Source: Xanthomonas dyei
Lineage (GTDB): Bacteria; Pseudomonadota; Gammaproteobacteria; Xanthomonadales; Xanthomonadaceae
Reading direction: 5' to 3'
Assembly: GCF_002939865.1 (NCBI RefSeq)
Contig: NZ_MDEE01000015.1
Location: 1 to 64,000, forward strand
DNA length: 64,000 nt
The translations under genes and the position numbers were made by a program. The first letter of the stretch is position 1. Each line of letters opens with the position of its first letter. The notes under the pieces were generated by a model. That model saw only the letters and a program-made list of their open reading frames with translations, was not told the origin of the DNA and searched no databases. Of this stretch, positions 46,765 to 55,755 are shown piece by piece.

Positions 46765-47068
46765 GGCACGGCAACGCGTGGTGTGAGCGAAGGAAGGGCT
46801 GAACAATGCGCGGCATGACGAGGCCTGGGATGTCGCTCAAACGCGGCGGCCTTCCCTGCTGAACATCTAGCAGTTGCGCGTAGTGAAAATTGCCAACGGT
46901 GTTGATCGAAAACACGCGGACGCGTTGTGCAGAGCCTCCCTAACGAGGCCAGTGGCTGTAGCCGTTGCGCAGACGCAGTGCATCGTTCTGCGCCACGTCG
47001 AGGTGCGATGGCGCGCACTGCATCGACGCACATTGCTGCATCCAGTACACAGCTGATTACGCATAAAC
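46765..47068. other. Convergent intergenic region
   Basis: This is 304 bp between bcsC and a minus-strand protease gene. No ORF is supported. Near the start, AAGGAAGGGC and GGCCTTCCCT could pair over a long loop (46787-46860) as the 3' end of the bcs transcript. Nothing else is evident. Confidence 0.4.
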
Positions 47069-47092
47069 GAACGGCGCCTCGCGGCGCCGTTC
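47069..47092 (-). terminator. Terminator of the metalloprotease gene
   Basis: This is a 10-bp stem (47069-47078 with 47083-47092) and a 4-nt loop, followed on the minus strand by GTTTATG. It is 28 bp after the protease stop. Confidence 0.6.
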
Positions 47093-47120
47093 GCATGACA
47101 TCTGATCGTCTACGCCTGGA

Positions 47121-48779
47121 TTACGGGCGTACCTTGGTCGCGCAGATAAACGTGGCGGCCTGCTGCAGGCGACTGATCGCACCCTGGTCTTCCAGTTCGC
47201 GGATGTGATCGTTCATGCAGGTCAGATAACCGAAGCGGTTACCGGCATTTTGCGTCTTGCACAGGCTGCTCTCGGCGGTCAGGTTCGCACCGACGATCAG
47301 ACCGCCGGTTTCCACCGTCGGCACCAGCGTGCTGCAGTTGCCCAGCCGGGTCAGGCCACGGTTCACGGTCCAACCGATATCGGCAAACAGCGCCGGGGTC
47401 AGGTCGACGTTCAGATGCGCCTGCACTTCCGGCGTATCGAACGGTTCCATCAACGCGTTGGGCTGCAGATCGGTGTCGAAGTGCGAGAACGTCGACCCCC
47501 CGGCCACCACGCTGGGCGCATACAACCGTGTGCGGCCGGCGCTGTCGGTGCCTTGCAGCAGGTCCGGGTCTTCGTACAGGCCGGCCACCACCGCAGTGGC
47601 GCCCTTGAGTCGTGCGCCATCGGCCTGCGACACCATGATCGCCGGAATGGTGATGTCGGTGATCGGCGGCGCGGCATTGCCCATGGTCTGCACGCCGGCG
47701 GCGTTGTTGGCCACGATCACGCCCACCGCACCGTTGAGCTGGGCGTTCTTGACCTTGATGGCGAAGGCGCAGGTGCCGCGGTCGATCAGCGCCACCTTGC
47801 CGGCCACCTCGGCCGCATTGACGAACGGGGTTTCGCAGCCATCGGTGGCCGATGCGGCGGCAACGCCGTCATTGACCGTCACCACTGCGCGCGCCGGGAA
47901 GTTGCCGGCGCTGGCCAACGGCCCGAAGCTGGCAAAACCTACTTCGAACTTTCCAGCCGCAGCGGCTGGCGCGCTGACCTGCAGCAGCGTACGCGGGTCC
48001 AGGATCAACGCCGCCTCGCGGTTGACGCGCGTGCCGGCCCACACCGTGCGGCCGGGCGTGCGCATCGCTTCGGCGCGCAAGGCATCAGTCATGGTCGGGT
48101 CGTCGAACCGCTTGTTCTGCACGTTATCGAAGGCCTGCGAGGTGTAGACGTCGGTCAGGCCGCTGCCCGAACCGAGCACGCCGGTGGTCTTGTTGAGGAA
48201 GCCCGCAGCGCCCAGCCCGTGGCCGATCTCGTGCATCACCACGTTGAGGAAGTTGATCTGGCCTTCCGGGGTTTTGCCGTCCAGGCCCAGATACCAGCCC
48301 GAACCGGCCAGGCAGTCGTCCTTGCCCAGATCGCCGTTGAACTGCGAAAACACGTCGGCCGGATCGGCCGGATCGGGCACCAGGTCCTGCCCGGCGATCG
48401 CATCGCCCAGCGCGGACGGATACAGCGTATTGGCCTTGGCGCCTGGGAAGTTGTTGACGATCCAGTTCGGGCCGGCCTGCCCCAGGGTGCCGCCGGTGGC
48501 GGTGCAGGTCAGCCGTGCGAACGAGGCATACACCTTGATTTCGACGTTGCTCTGCAGCACCGCGCCCCACAGGTCCATGGCGTATTGGTAGGCGATGCGA
48601 CGTTGTTCGCCGACCGACCGCCCGGGATTGCCACCCAATGGGGCGGCGGCGGTGGGGTCGTTCAACCCGACCACGGTGCCGGCATCGCCATTGATCAGCG
48701 TGACGTTGGCAGCGGATGCATGCAGCGGCGCCAGCGCCGCGCCCACGGCCAGGGATAACAGCAACAAGGGCTTATTCAT
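47121..48779 (-). CDS. Secreted PA-domain zinc metalloprotease
   Basis: This is a 552-aa exported protein. The signal peptide ends in ASAAN (about residue 23). The zinc motif is H183-E-I-G-H187-GLGAAGF, close to the HExxHxxGxxH/D class but without an obvious third histidine ligand at the usual place. A protease-associated domain (about residues 290-400, with DRGTCAFAIKVKNAQLNGAVGV) follows. The end is Cys-containing (CSTLVPTVETGG...CKTQNAGNRFGYLTC). It is co-transcribed with a small exported protein whose stop overlaps its start (48772-48779). Export through Xps is plausible. Confidence 0.82.
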   Translation of the reverse strand: MNKPLLLLSLAVGAALAPLHASAANVTLINGDAGTVVGLNDPTAAAPLGGNPGRSVGEQRRIAYQYAMDLWGAVLQSNVEIKVYASFARLTCTATGGTLGQAGPNWIVNNFPGAKANTLYPSALGDAIAGQDLVPDPADPADVFSQFNGDLGKDDCLAGSGWYLGLDGKTPEGQINFLNVVMHEIGHGLGAAGFLNKTTGVLGSGSGLTDVYTSQAFDNVQNKRFDDPTMTDALRAEAMRTPGRTVWAGTRVNREAALILDPRTLLQVSAPAAAAGKFEVGFASFGPLASAGNFPARAVVTVNDGVAAASATDGCETPFVNAAEVAGKVALIDRGTCAFAIKVKNAQLNGAVGVIVANNAAGVQTMGNAAPPITDITIPAIMVSQADGARLKGATAVVAGLYEDPDLLQGTDSAGRTRLYAPSVVAGGSTFSHFDTDLQPNALMEPFDTPEVQAHLNVDLTPALFADIGWTVNRGLTRLGNCSTLVPTVETGGLIVGANLTAESSLCKTQNAGNRFGYLTCMNDHIRELEDQGAISRLQQAATFICATKVRP

Positions 48780-49182
48780 GCGGCAGCGCTCCGTGCTCGG
48801 CGTGGGCGGGTTGGGTGTCTGCGTCGTCGCTGTGCTCGATCACGATGCGGCCGTCGGCCTGGCGGGTCGCGGTCAGCGAGCTCATTTGCGTGGCCGGCAA
48901 CTTGCGCGCCACGGTGCCGTTGGGCAGGCGACGCTCGGTGGCGCGTGCGGCCGCCTCGGTCTGCGGCACGGTCGTGCGGGTCGCCGCACTGCGGGCGGCG
49001 GAGCCGGCCTGCTGGTCCAGCGCCGCACTCTCGGCGTCAGTCAGCGGGCGCAGCTTGCCGGTGACGGGATCGATGCCGACCTTGGAGCTGGCGGCGACGT
49101 CCTGCGCCCCCGCAGCAGCCGGCAGGCAGGCAACACACAGCACACCGGACAGCATCCATCCGGGCTTGCGAAAGCTCATCAT
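48772..49182 (-). CDS. Small exported protein upstream of the metalloprotease
   Basis: This is a 136-aa protein of unknown family. The signal peptide (GWMLSGVLCVACLPAAAGAQ) is followed by a charged, Ala/Thr/Arg-rich mature part of about 110 residues with GIDPVTGKLRPLTDAE and RLPNGTVARKLP. The start is taken at ATG 49182, where AAGGAA lies 9 nt upstream. Its last codons overlap the protease start, so the two are translationally coupled. A chaperone, propeptide-like inhibitor or partner of the protease is a reasonable guess but is not shown. Confidence 0.7.
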   Translation of the reverse strand: MMSFRKPGWMLSGVLCVACLPAAAGAQDVAASSKVGIDPVTGKLRPLTDAESAALDQQAGSAARSAATRTTVPQTEAAARATERRLPNGTVARKLPATQMSSLTATRQADGRIVIEHSDDADTQPAHAEHGALPHE

Positions 49183-49908
49183 CGTTGGGATTTCCTTGGG
49201 TCCAACCGCAGAAAGAACGCCGTGCGACACACCGGAGTTCGGGAGATACTTCCGTTTCAGTCTGTTCATGACTGAGACATGAATCCGTGATTTGTGTCAA
49301 TCTTTTGACAGTTGGCGCGCTGAATGCGAATAGATGTCCTGAAAACGTCAGCCTCGCGCTTGCGTCACGATGCTTTTCGGAAATCTGTGGCGGTCCTGGG
49401 ACGTTTTGGTCAGAAATCTGACGCCCTGGCGACGGTGTGCGGCAGATCGCCGAGCTCCCTGTTTCCCAGGGAGAAAGCGGCCGGGAGGGGGCAGGGGCGG
49501 GCCGCGCCTCCTGGACCTCGCTTCACCAAGATGGTTGCGCGCGCAGCTCCATCTCGCTCCTCGCCTCGGCCGTGCGGGTGGCGCGGACGTACCAAGGCAA
49601 GCGGCGTCAGTCGCGCGCGCCGTACGTTCCTGCTCCGTGGGAGTGGGTCAGGATTTCGCCGCGACGACGCAGTCGACACCGCCGACCCAATGCCTGCGAG
49701 CGGCAAGCAGCAGCCACCGACCAGCAGTCAGAAATCAACAGCCAGCACCGCGATAGGCCGAAGCGGGCACGCAGACAGGCCCGCATGAAAGCGCAGGCGT
49801 GCGTGTGCGGGCTCGACACGTCCACTCGTACACTGCGCGTCCTGCACAGCGCTACGATCGTCAACGATCGCAGCGACACACGCATCCATCGAACCGAACA
49901 GGTCACGC
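49183..49908. other. Long gene-poor region before arsC
   Basis: This is 726 bp without a convincing gene. Frames that remain open here lack ribosome sites and have no recognisable domain. CTCCCTG-TTT-CCCAGGGAG (about 49455-49475) forms a short hairpin followed by a G-rich stretch. The operon promoter for the minus-strand genes must lie at the left end, near a TTGACA on the minus strand (49295-49300), with no good -10. Confidence 0.4.
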
Positions 49909-50331
49909 ATGCACGCCGTCATCTACCACAACCCCGCCTGCGGCACGTCGCGCAACACGCTGGCGCTGATTCGGCATGTCGGCATCGAACCGCAGATTGT
50001 CGACTACCTGCAGCACCCGCCCAGCCGGCAGACGTTGCAATCGCTGATTGCCGATGCCGGTCTGTCGGTGCGCGATGCCATGCGTCAGAAGGGCACGCCG
50101 TATCTGGAACTTGGGCTCGACAATCCCGCGCTGGAGGACGCTGCACTGTTGAGCGCGATGCTTGCGCACCCGATCCTGATCAATCGCCCGTTCGTGCAGA
50201 CGCCGCTGGGGACGCGCCTGTGCCGTCCATCCGAGCAGGTGCTCGACCTGTTGCCTCCAGCCACCAGTGCGTTCGCCAAGGAAGACGGCGAAGCCGTGCT
50301 GGACGAGAGCGGGCAGCGGATCGGCGCTTGA
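49909..50331 (+). CDS. arsC: Glutaredoxin-dependent arsenate reductase ArsC
   Basis: This is a 140-aa ArsC-family thiol reductase. The active-site Cys11 lies in NPACGTSRN. KGTPYLELGL and PILINRPFV (with the arsenate-binding Arg) are also family signatures. The length is normal. No arsR or arsB is nearby, so it is an orphan gene, possibly with a broader thiol-redox role. Confidence 0.93.
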   Translation: MHAVIYHNPACGTSRNTLALIRHVGIEPQIVDYLQHPPSRQTLQSLIADAGLSVRDAMRQKGTPYLELGLDNPALEDAALLSAMLAHPILINRPFVQTPLGTRLCRPSEQVLDLLPPATSAFAKEDGEAVLDESGQRIGA

Positions 50332-50678
50332 GCGCTGCAGCGGATCGCAGTCCTGCACTGCATCACTAGGCACTCTGCGACTGCTGCGCTAAAAGCAAGC
50401 AATAAAACGGTTGCGCGACCACCAGGCCGGACGGATTGGCGGCTTGGCGCCATGGCAGTCTGCACCGCTACTCTCGCTGCGTCTGCCGCGCTGAGAGCGA
50501 CCAACAAGGCGACCGTTTAACCACGGCATGTTTGACCAAAGGCAGGCGCGGCCGGTGCCAGGAAGCGTTATGCATCACTCCTACATTCCGGTTGGCGCCA
50601 CCCATTCCGCCCGGCAGCCGCTCGCTAGCGTGTGTTGGCCGTTCTAAAATCGCTGTCGTGTTTTTGAGGAGCATCGAT
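50332..50678. other. Intergenic region before def
   Basis: No gene is seen. TAAAAT at 50645-50650 may be the -10 of def, with a poor -35. An AT-rich patch (50390-50415) is the only other feature. Confidence 0.4.
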
Positions 50679-51194
50679 ATGATTCGCGAAATTATCCGCA
50701 TGGGCGACAAGCGCCTGCTGCGCGTGGCGCCACCGGTGACCAACCTGGGCAGTGCCGAGTTGCATGCCTTGGTGACCGACATGTTCGAGACCATGGACGA
50801 CGCGCGCGGCGTCGGTCTGGCCGCTCCGCAGATCGCGGTGGACCTGCAACTGATGGTGTTCGGCTTCGAAGTCAGCGAGCGGTATCCGGACGCGCCCATG
50901 GTACCGCGCACGGCCTTGGCGAATGCGCAGATCGAGCCACTGTCGGACGAGATGGAAAACGGCTGGGAAGGGTGCCTGTCGATTCCCGGCCTGCGCGCGG
51001 TGATCCCGCGTTACCGCCACATCCGTTACCGCGGCTTCGCCCCCGACGGCAGCCCGATCGAACGCGAGGCCGAAGGCTTCCACGCACGCGTCGTGCAGCA
51101 CGAATACGACCACCTGGTTGGTCGCCTGTATCCCTCGCGTATCGAAAACTTCGACACCTTCGGCTTCGAAGACGTGTTGTCCTACGATCTGTAG
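50679..51194 (+). CDS. def: Peptide deformylase
   Basis: This is a 171-aa Fe/Zn enzyme that removes the formyl group from new proteins. All three motifs are present: G44-VGLAAPQ51, EGCLS with metal ligand Cys99, and H141-EYD-H145. TGAGGAGC at 50665-50672 supports ATG 50679. The sequence lacks a long C-terminal extension. No fmt neighbour is present, so this is a stand-alone copy, perhaps a second deformylase. Confidence 0.95.
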   Translation: MIREIIRMGDKRLLRVAPPVTNLGSAELHALVTDMFETMDDARGVGLAAPQIAVDLQLMVFGFEVSERYPDAPMVPRTALANAQIEPLSDEMENGWEGCLSIPGLRAVIPRYRHIRYRGFAPDGSPIEREAEGFHARVVQHEYDHLVGRLYPSRIENFDTFGFEDVLSYDL

Positions 51195-51440
51195 CGCGTT
51201 GGGTCATTCGTGCGCGGGCACCTACGTAGGCGCTGCCGGACCGAAGTGATCGCGCGTATGACGCGCGGCAACGCCCGCTGCCTGCTCAGCGTTGACCAGG
51301 CGTAGTTCTGTGGCTAACGCACGTTGTGTAGCGCATGCATCGCTATGCTTCGCCAACGTAGTGCGCAGATACTCATCGCGCACCGCGGCCTTTGGTCGCG
51401 CGGCGCAACTCGATTCGACCAGTCCTAGACCGACGCGACA

Positions 51441-51549
51441 GGCACGATGCGCTTGCCGGTTTCGGGACCGTGCGGCGGCATGGATACCGCCACCGAGCCG
51501 CCACGGACGGATTCACTGCGTGTCCCGGAAGCGGCAAGCGCGTCGTGCC
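51441..51549. repeat. Palindromic intergenic element, copy C
   Basis: The 28-nt arms at 51441-51468 and 51522-51549 match in 25 of 28 positions. The core GGCGGCATGGATACC and the stretch after it are the reverse complement of copy A (21863-21971). It lies between def and the terminator of ettA. The flanks 51195-51440 and 51550-51635 show no gene. Confidence 0.8.
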
Positions 51550-51635
51550 CTCGACCACCAGTGATGCCCCAATCATAGCGAACGCACCTTCAATCGCCCG
51601 GACGCGCCGTAACCCCCAAACGTTGCGTGCACTAA

Positions 51636-51670
51636 CGCATACCGCATACCGCATACCGCATACCGCATAC
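51636..51670. repeat. Five tandem copies of CGCATAC
   Basis: Five perfect head-to-tail heptamers are followed by one degenerate unit (CGTATCC). A run of this kind is prone to slippage and is a likely variable-number locus. Confidence 0.95.
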
Positions 51671-51729
51671 CGTATCCACACGCCACGCCACACATCCACA
51701 CCCGCCGCCCCCAACACCACAAACAAAAA

Positions 51730-51747
51730 GGGCGCCTAGCGGCGCCC
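51730..51747 (-). terminator. Rho-independent terminator of ettA
   Basis: This is a 7-bp GC stem (51730-51736 with 51741-51747) with a 4-nt loop. On the minus strand it is followed by TTTTTGTTT. It lies 23 bp after the ettA stop. Confidence 0.9.
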
Positions 51748-51770
51748 TGATCGTGAAAACGTAAAACCCC

Positions 51771-53432
51771 TTACTTCAGCGCCTTGAAGCGCAGACGCTT
51801 CGGGCCCGCGTCATCGCCCATGCGGCGACGCTTGTCTTCTTCGTACTCGCGGTAGTTGCCCTGGAAGAACTCCACATGCGAGTCGCCTTCGAACGACAGG
51901 ATGTGCGTGGCGATACGGTCGAGGAACCAGCGGTCATGCGAAATCACGAAGGTGTTGCCCGGGAACTCCAGCAACGCATCTTCCAGCGCACGCAGCGTTT
52001 CGATGTCCAGATCGTTGGACGGTTCGTCGAGCAGCAGCACGTTGCCGCCCTGCAGTAGCGTCTTGGCCATGTGCAGACGGCCGCGCTCACCACCGGAGAG
52101 CGCCCCGACCATCTTCTGCTGGTCCTGGCCCTTGAAGTTGAAGCGGCCGATGTAGGCGCGCGACTGGATCTCCACCCCGTTGATGTTGAGGATATCCAGG
52201 CCGCCAGCGATTTCCTGGAACACGTTGTGGTTGCCCTCCAGCGCATCGCGGCTCTGGTCCACGTAGGACAGCTGCACGGTGGGGCCGACCACGATTTCGC
52301 CGGAATCGGGCTTTTCCTGGCCGGTGATCATCTTGAACAGGGTCGACTTACCGGCACCGTTGGGGCCGATGATGCCGACGATGGCGCCGGGCGGCACGAT
52401 CATCGACAGGTTGTCGATCAGCAGACGGTCGCCGAACTTCTTGGACACGTTCTTGAACTCCATCACCGAGTTGCCCAGGCGCTCGCCCGGCGGGATGAAG
52501 ATCTCGTTGGTCTCGTTGCGGCGCTGGTAATCCACCGACTGCAGTTCTTCCAGGCGGGCCAGACGCGCCTTGCCCTTGGTGCGGCCGCCCTTGGCGTTCT
52601 GTCGCGACCATTCCAGTTCCTTCTGGATCGCCTTCTGGCGTGACTTTTCCTGGTTGTCTTCCTGCTTGAGGCGCTCGTCCTTCTGGGTCAGCCAGTCGGT
52701 GTAGTTGCCCTTCCACGGAATGCCGCGGCCGCGGTCCAGTTCCAGGATCCACTCGGCGGCGTTGTCCAGGAAGTAGCGATCATGCGTCACCGCCACCACG
52801 GTGCCGGTGTAGCGCGCCAGGAACTGTTCCAGCCACTCCACCGATTCGGCGTCCAAGTGGTTGGTCGGTTCGTCGAGCAGCAGCATGTCCGGCTTCTGCA
52901 GCAGCAGGCGGCACAGCGCCACGCGGCGCTTTTCGCCACCGGACAGCTTGCCCACGATGGCTTCCCACGGCGGCAGGCGCAGCGCATCGGCGGCCACGTC
53001 CAGCTGGTTTTCCAGGGTGTGCGCATCGCCGGCGGCCAGAATCGCCTCCAGGCGTTCCTGTTCCTTGGCCAGCGCGTCGAAATCGGCGCCTTCTTCGGCG
53101 TAGGCCAGATACACCGCATCCAGCGCGGCCTGGGCCTGCAGCACATCGCCCACGCCTTCTTCCACCGCTTCGCGCACGGTGTGCTCAGGGTTGAGCTGCG
53201 GTTCCTGGGCCAGATAACCGACCTTGATGCCGGCCTGCGGGCGGGCTTCGCCCTCGAAATCGGTGTCCACGCCGGCCATGATCTTCAGCACCGTGGACTT
53301 GCCCGCGCCGTTCAGGCCCAGCAGGCCGATCTTAGCGCCCGGGAAAAAGCTCAGCGAGATGTCCTTGATGATCTGCCGCTTGGGCGGGACCACCTTGCTG
53401 ACGCGGTTCATGGTGTAGATATATTGCGACAT
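51771..53432 (-). CDS. ettA: Energy-dependent translational throttle protein EttA (ABC-F)
   Basis: This is a 553-aa cytosolic ABC-F ATPase without membrane domains. There are two ABC cassettes, with Walker A GLNGAGKST and GPNGAGKST and signatures LSGGEKRR and LSGGERGR. An arm region and the linker (RLKQEDNQEKSRQKAIQKEL) join them. EttA binds the ribosomal E site and tunes initiation to the ATP/ADP ratio. The usual start MSQYIYTMNRVSKVVPPKR is present, with GGAG before it. Confidence 0.97.
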   Translation of the reverse strand: MSQYIYTMNRVSKVVPPKRQIIKDISLSFFPGAKIGLLGLNGAGKSTVLKIMAGVDTDFEGEARPQAGIKVGYLAQEPQLNPEHTVREAVEEGVGDVLQAQAALDAVYLAYAEEGADFDALAKEQERLEAILAAGDAHTLENQLDVAADALRLPPWEAIVGKLSGGEKRRVALCRLLLQKPDMLLLDEPTNHLDAESVEWLEQFLARYTGTVVAVTHDRYFLDNAAEWILELDRGRGIPWKGNYTDWLTQKDERLKQEDNQEKSRQKAIQKELEWSRQNAKGGRTKGKARLARLEELQSVDYQRRNETNEIFIPPGERLGNSVMEFKNVSKKFGDRLLIDNLSMIVPPGAIVGIIGPNGAGKSTLFKMITGQEKPDSGEIVVGPTVQLSYVDQSRDALEGNHNVFQEIAGGLDILNINGVEIQSRAYIGRFNFKGQDQQKMVGALSGGERGRLHMAKTLLQGGNVLLLDEPSNDLDIETLRALEDALLEFPGNTFVISHDRWFLDRIATHILSFEGDSHVEFFQGNYREYEEDKRRRMGDDAGPKRLRFKALK

Positions 53433-53498
53433 GGGGGCTCCGTGGACGCAGGCAGCCCGCCGGCCGAGGCCGGAGGCAGCGGAAAAGGGATTGCGCCG

Positions 53499-53504
53499 AT
53501 TATA
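53499..53504 (-). promoter_or_regulatory. -10 element of ettA
   Basis: TATAAT on the minus strand would give a start near 53492, 60 nt before the ettA ATG. The -35 is not clear. Confidence 0.45.
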
Positions 53505-53560
53505 CGGGCAAGTGCCCAGGGCCGCGCCGGGCGGGGAGGGAGCTAAACGGCAGCCTACCT

Positions 53561-53586
53561 ATTACCTGAATAGGCATTTTGGTAAT
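53561..53586. promoter_or_regulatory. Inverted repeat before the RcnB-like gene
   Basis: ATTACC (53561-53566) and GGTAAT (53581-53586) form a 6-bp dyad with 14-nt spacing, in an AT-rich stretch unlike its surroundings. It may be an operator in the promoter of the next gene (ATG 53659). Confidence 0.35.
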
Positions 53587-53658
53587 CGATTCCAGCAAGA
53601 ATGCATTAAGGCAGGCAGCGTCTTAATGAAATTGCGACATCGCAAACAGGAGTTGGTC

Positions 53659-54165
53659 ATGAACCGCAAACGCATTGTCACTGTTGTGCTTTCTTCCATC
53701 CTGGCGCTGGGCTCCGTGGCCCCGGCAGCGTTTGCCGACGACTGGGGCCGCGGCCACGATCGCGGTGGTCACGACCGCGATGATCGCCACGACCGCGGCC
53801 GCGATCACGGCAACTGGCGCAACGACCGCCGCGACTGGCACGACGACCGTCGCGACGACCGCCGCTATTACAGCAGCGGCTACCGCGAGGGCTATCGCGA
53901 TGCCCGCTACCAGGACCGTCGCTACGACCGCAACCGGGTCTATGTCTACGATCGCCCCACCTACTACCGCGCTGGCCCGCCGCCGCGCCCGTACTGGTCC
54001 CGCGGCCAGCGTTACCACGGTCCCGTCTATGTTGTGAACGACTACGACCGCTACAACCTGCGTCGCCCGCCGTACGGCTACCGTTGGCAGCGCGACAACA
54101 CCGGCAATCTGCTGCTGGTCGCCATCGCCACCGGCGTCATCGCCGACCTGGTTCTCAACAACTGA
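53659..54165 (+). CDS. RcnB-family exported protein
   Basis: This is a 168-aa periplasmic protein. The signal peptide is cut at AFA/DD near residue 27. The mature part is dominated by His, Asp, Arg and Tyr (HDRGGHDRDDRHDRG and similar). The end (YRWQRDNTGNLLLVAIATGVIADLVLN) matches the RcnB domain. RcnB helps nickel/cobalt homeostasis in E. coli, and the His/Asp-rich part here could bind metal. AGGAG lies 7 nt before ATG 53659. It is monocistronic, with its own terminator. Confidence 0.82.
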   Translation: MNRKRIVTVVLSSILALGSVAPAAFADDWGRGHDRGGHDRDDRHDRGRDHGNWRNDRRDWHDDRRDDRRYYSSGYREGYRDARYQDRRYDRNRVYVYDRPTYYRAGPPPRPYWSRGQRYHGPVYVVNDYDRYNLRRPPYGYRWQRDNTGNLLLVAIATGVIADLVLNN

Positions 54166-54210
54166 GCAGACATCCGAGCGCTCGCCGAGCAATCGGGCCG
54201 GTCATCACAC

Positions 54211-54234
54211 AAAGGCGCACGTCGGTGCGCCTTT
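54211..54234 (+). terminator. Terminator of the RcnB-like gene
   Basis: This is a 10-bp perfect stem (54211-54220 with 54225-54234) with a GTCG loop, followed by GTCGTTTGTT. Confidence 0.75.
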
Positions 54235-54289
54235 GTCGTTTGTTCCGCGCGCCGACCGACCGGGCGCATTGCCTGCAACAGCAGCACCA

Positions 54290-54319
54290 TTGGTCACCCG
54301 TGCGGCGGGGGCTTACAAT
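54290..54319 (+). promoter_or_regulatory. Promoter of glyA
   Basis: TTGGTC (54290-54295), an 18-nt spacer and TACAAT (54314-54319). The start would be near 54326, about 32 nt before the glyA ATG. Confidence 0.55.
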
Positions 54320-54357
54320 CGGCGGCCCTACTGGCTGCAGCTGCCCCGGAGTTTCGA

Positions 54358-55611
54358 ATGTTCTCGCGCGACGCCCGACTGGAAACCTACGACCCCGAAC
54401 TGGCCAAGGCCATCGCCGCTGAAGTCGGCCGCCAGGAGGATCACGTCGAACTGATCGCCAGCGAGAACTACTGCAGCGCGCTGGTGATGGAAGCCCAAGG
54501 CAGCCAGCTGACCAACAAGTACGCCGAGGGCTATCCGGGCAAGCGCTATTACGGCGGTTGCGAGTTCGTCGACATTGCAGAGCAACTGGCGATCGACCGC
54601 ATCAAGCAGGTGTTTGGCGCCGACTATGCAAACGTGCAGCCGCACAGCGGCTCGCAGGCCAACCAGGCGGTCTATCTGGCGCTGCTGCAGCCAGGCGACA
54701 CCATCCTGGGCATGAGTCTGGCCCATGGTGGCCACCTGACCCACGGTGCCAAGGTCAACGCGTCGGGCAAGTTGTTCAACGCGGTGCAGTACGGCGTCGA
54801 CGAGCAGGGCCTGATTGATTACGACGAGGTCCAGCGCCTGGCCACCGAGCACAAGCCGAAGATGGTTATCGCCGGCTTCTCGGCGTATTCGCAGAAGATC
54901 GACTGGGCGCGCTTCCGCGCCATCGCCGACAGCGTCGGTGCGTATCTCTTCGTGGATATGGCGCATGTCGCCGGCCTGGTCGCCGCCGGGGTGTACCCCA
55001 GCCCGATGGAGCACGCGCATGTGGTGACCTCGACCACCCACAAGACCCTGCGCGGCCCGCGCGGCGGCATCATCGTCGCCAAGGGTGCCAGCGAAGAGCT
55101 GCAGAAGAAGCTGCAGTCGATCGTGTTCCCCGGCATCCAGGGTGGCCCGTTGATGCACGTGATCGCGGCCAAGGCGGTTGCGTTCAAGGAAGCGTTGGAG
55201 CCGGCCTTCAAGACCTACCAGCAGCAGGTGGTCAAGAACGCCCAGGCCATGGCCAACACGCTGATCGCGCGCGGCTACAAGATCGTCTCCGGCGGCACCG
55301 AAAATCATCTGATGCTGGTGGATATGATCGGCCGCGATGTCTCCGGCAAGGATGCAGAGGCCGCGCTCGGCAAGGCGCACATCACCGTCAACAAGAACTC
55401 GGTGCCCAACGACCCGCGCTCGCCGTTCGTGACCTCGGGCCTGCGCCTGGGCACCCCGGCCATCACCACGCGCGGTTACAAGGAGCAGGACAGCATCGAC
55501 CTGGCCAACTGGATCGCCGACGTGCTGGATGCACCGGCCGACGAAGCAGTGCTGGCCAAGGTGCGCGACGCAGTGACTGCGCAGTGCAAGAAGTATCCGG
55601 TGTATGGCTGA
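54358..55611 (+). CDS. glyA: Serine hydroxymethyltransferase
   Basis: This is a 417-aa PLP enzyme that interconverts serine and glycine and charges tetrahydrofolate with one-carbon units. The PLP lysine is K229 in [31 protein letters not shown] and [13 protein letters not shown] are also typical. It is full length. It opens a run of genes in the same direction (nrdR, GNAT, ribD). Confidence 0.98.
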   Translation: MFSRDARLETYDPELAKAIAAEVGRQEDHVELIASENYCSALVMEAQGSQLTNKYAEGYPGKRYYGGCEFVDIAEQLAIDRIKQVFGADYANVQPHSGSQANQAVYLALLQPGDTILGMSLAHGGHLTHGAKVNASGKLFNAVQYGVDEQGLIDYDEVQRLATEHKPKMVIAGFSAYSQKIDWARFRAIADSVGAYLFVDMAHVAGLVAAGVYPSPMEHAHVVTSTTHKTLRGPRGGIIVAKGASEELQKKLQSIVFPGIQGGPLMHVIAAKAVAFKEALEPAFKTYQQQVVKNAQAMANTLIARGYKIVSGGTENHLMLVDMIGRDVSGKDAEAALGKAHITVNKNSVPNDPRSPFVTSGLRLGTPAITTRGYKEQDSIDLANWIADVLDAPADEAVLAKVRDAVTAQCKKYPVYG

Positions 55612-55617
55612 GGTGCC

Positions 55618-55749
55618 GGGACCGGGGACCGGGGACTGGGGACACGGGAAAGCCATGTTTCCCGTGTCTGCGCGTGCGCCTGTCCAACTGGATAACGGGC
55701 GCTCCTGGCTTTTCCCCGCGTCCCGCGTCCCGGGTCCCCGGTCCCGGCT
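55618..55749. repeat. Inverted heptamer array between glyA and nrdR
   Basis: The left arm has five units (GGGACCG, GGGACCG, GGGACTG, GGGACAC, GGGAAAG; 55618-55652). The right arm has five units (CCCGCGT, CCCGCGT, CCCGGGT, CCCCGGT, CCCGGCT; 55715-55749). A further perfect 11-bp hairpin (55641-55651 with 55658-55668) lies inside. The right arm ends 6 nt before the nrdR ATG and the left arm begins 6 nt after the glyA stop. Confidence 0.85.
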
Positions 55750-55755
55750 CCGCTG

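Noticed and set aside
49312..49326. GG-N10-GC sigma-54-like match
   Set aside because: The -12 half (AATGC) is poor and no plus-strand gene follows for almost 600 bp.
49324..49908. Several open frames before arsC
   Set aside because: Arg/Pro-rich translations typical of non-coding GC-rich DNA, with no ribosome site. None has a coding pattern in its third positions.
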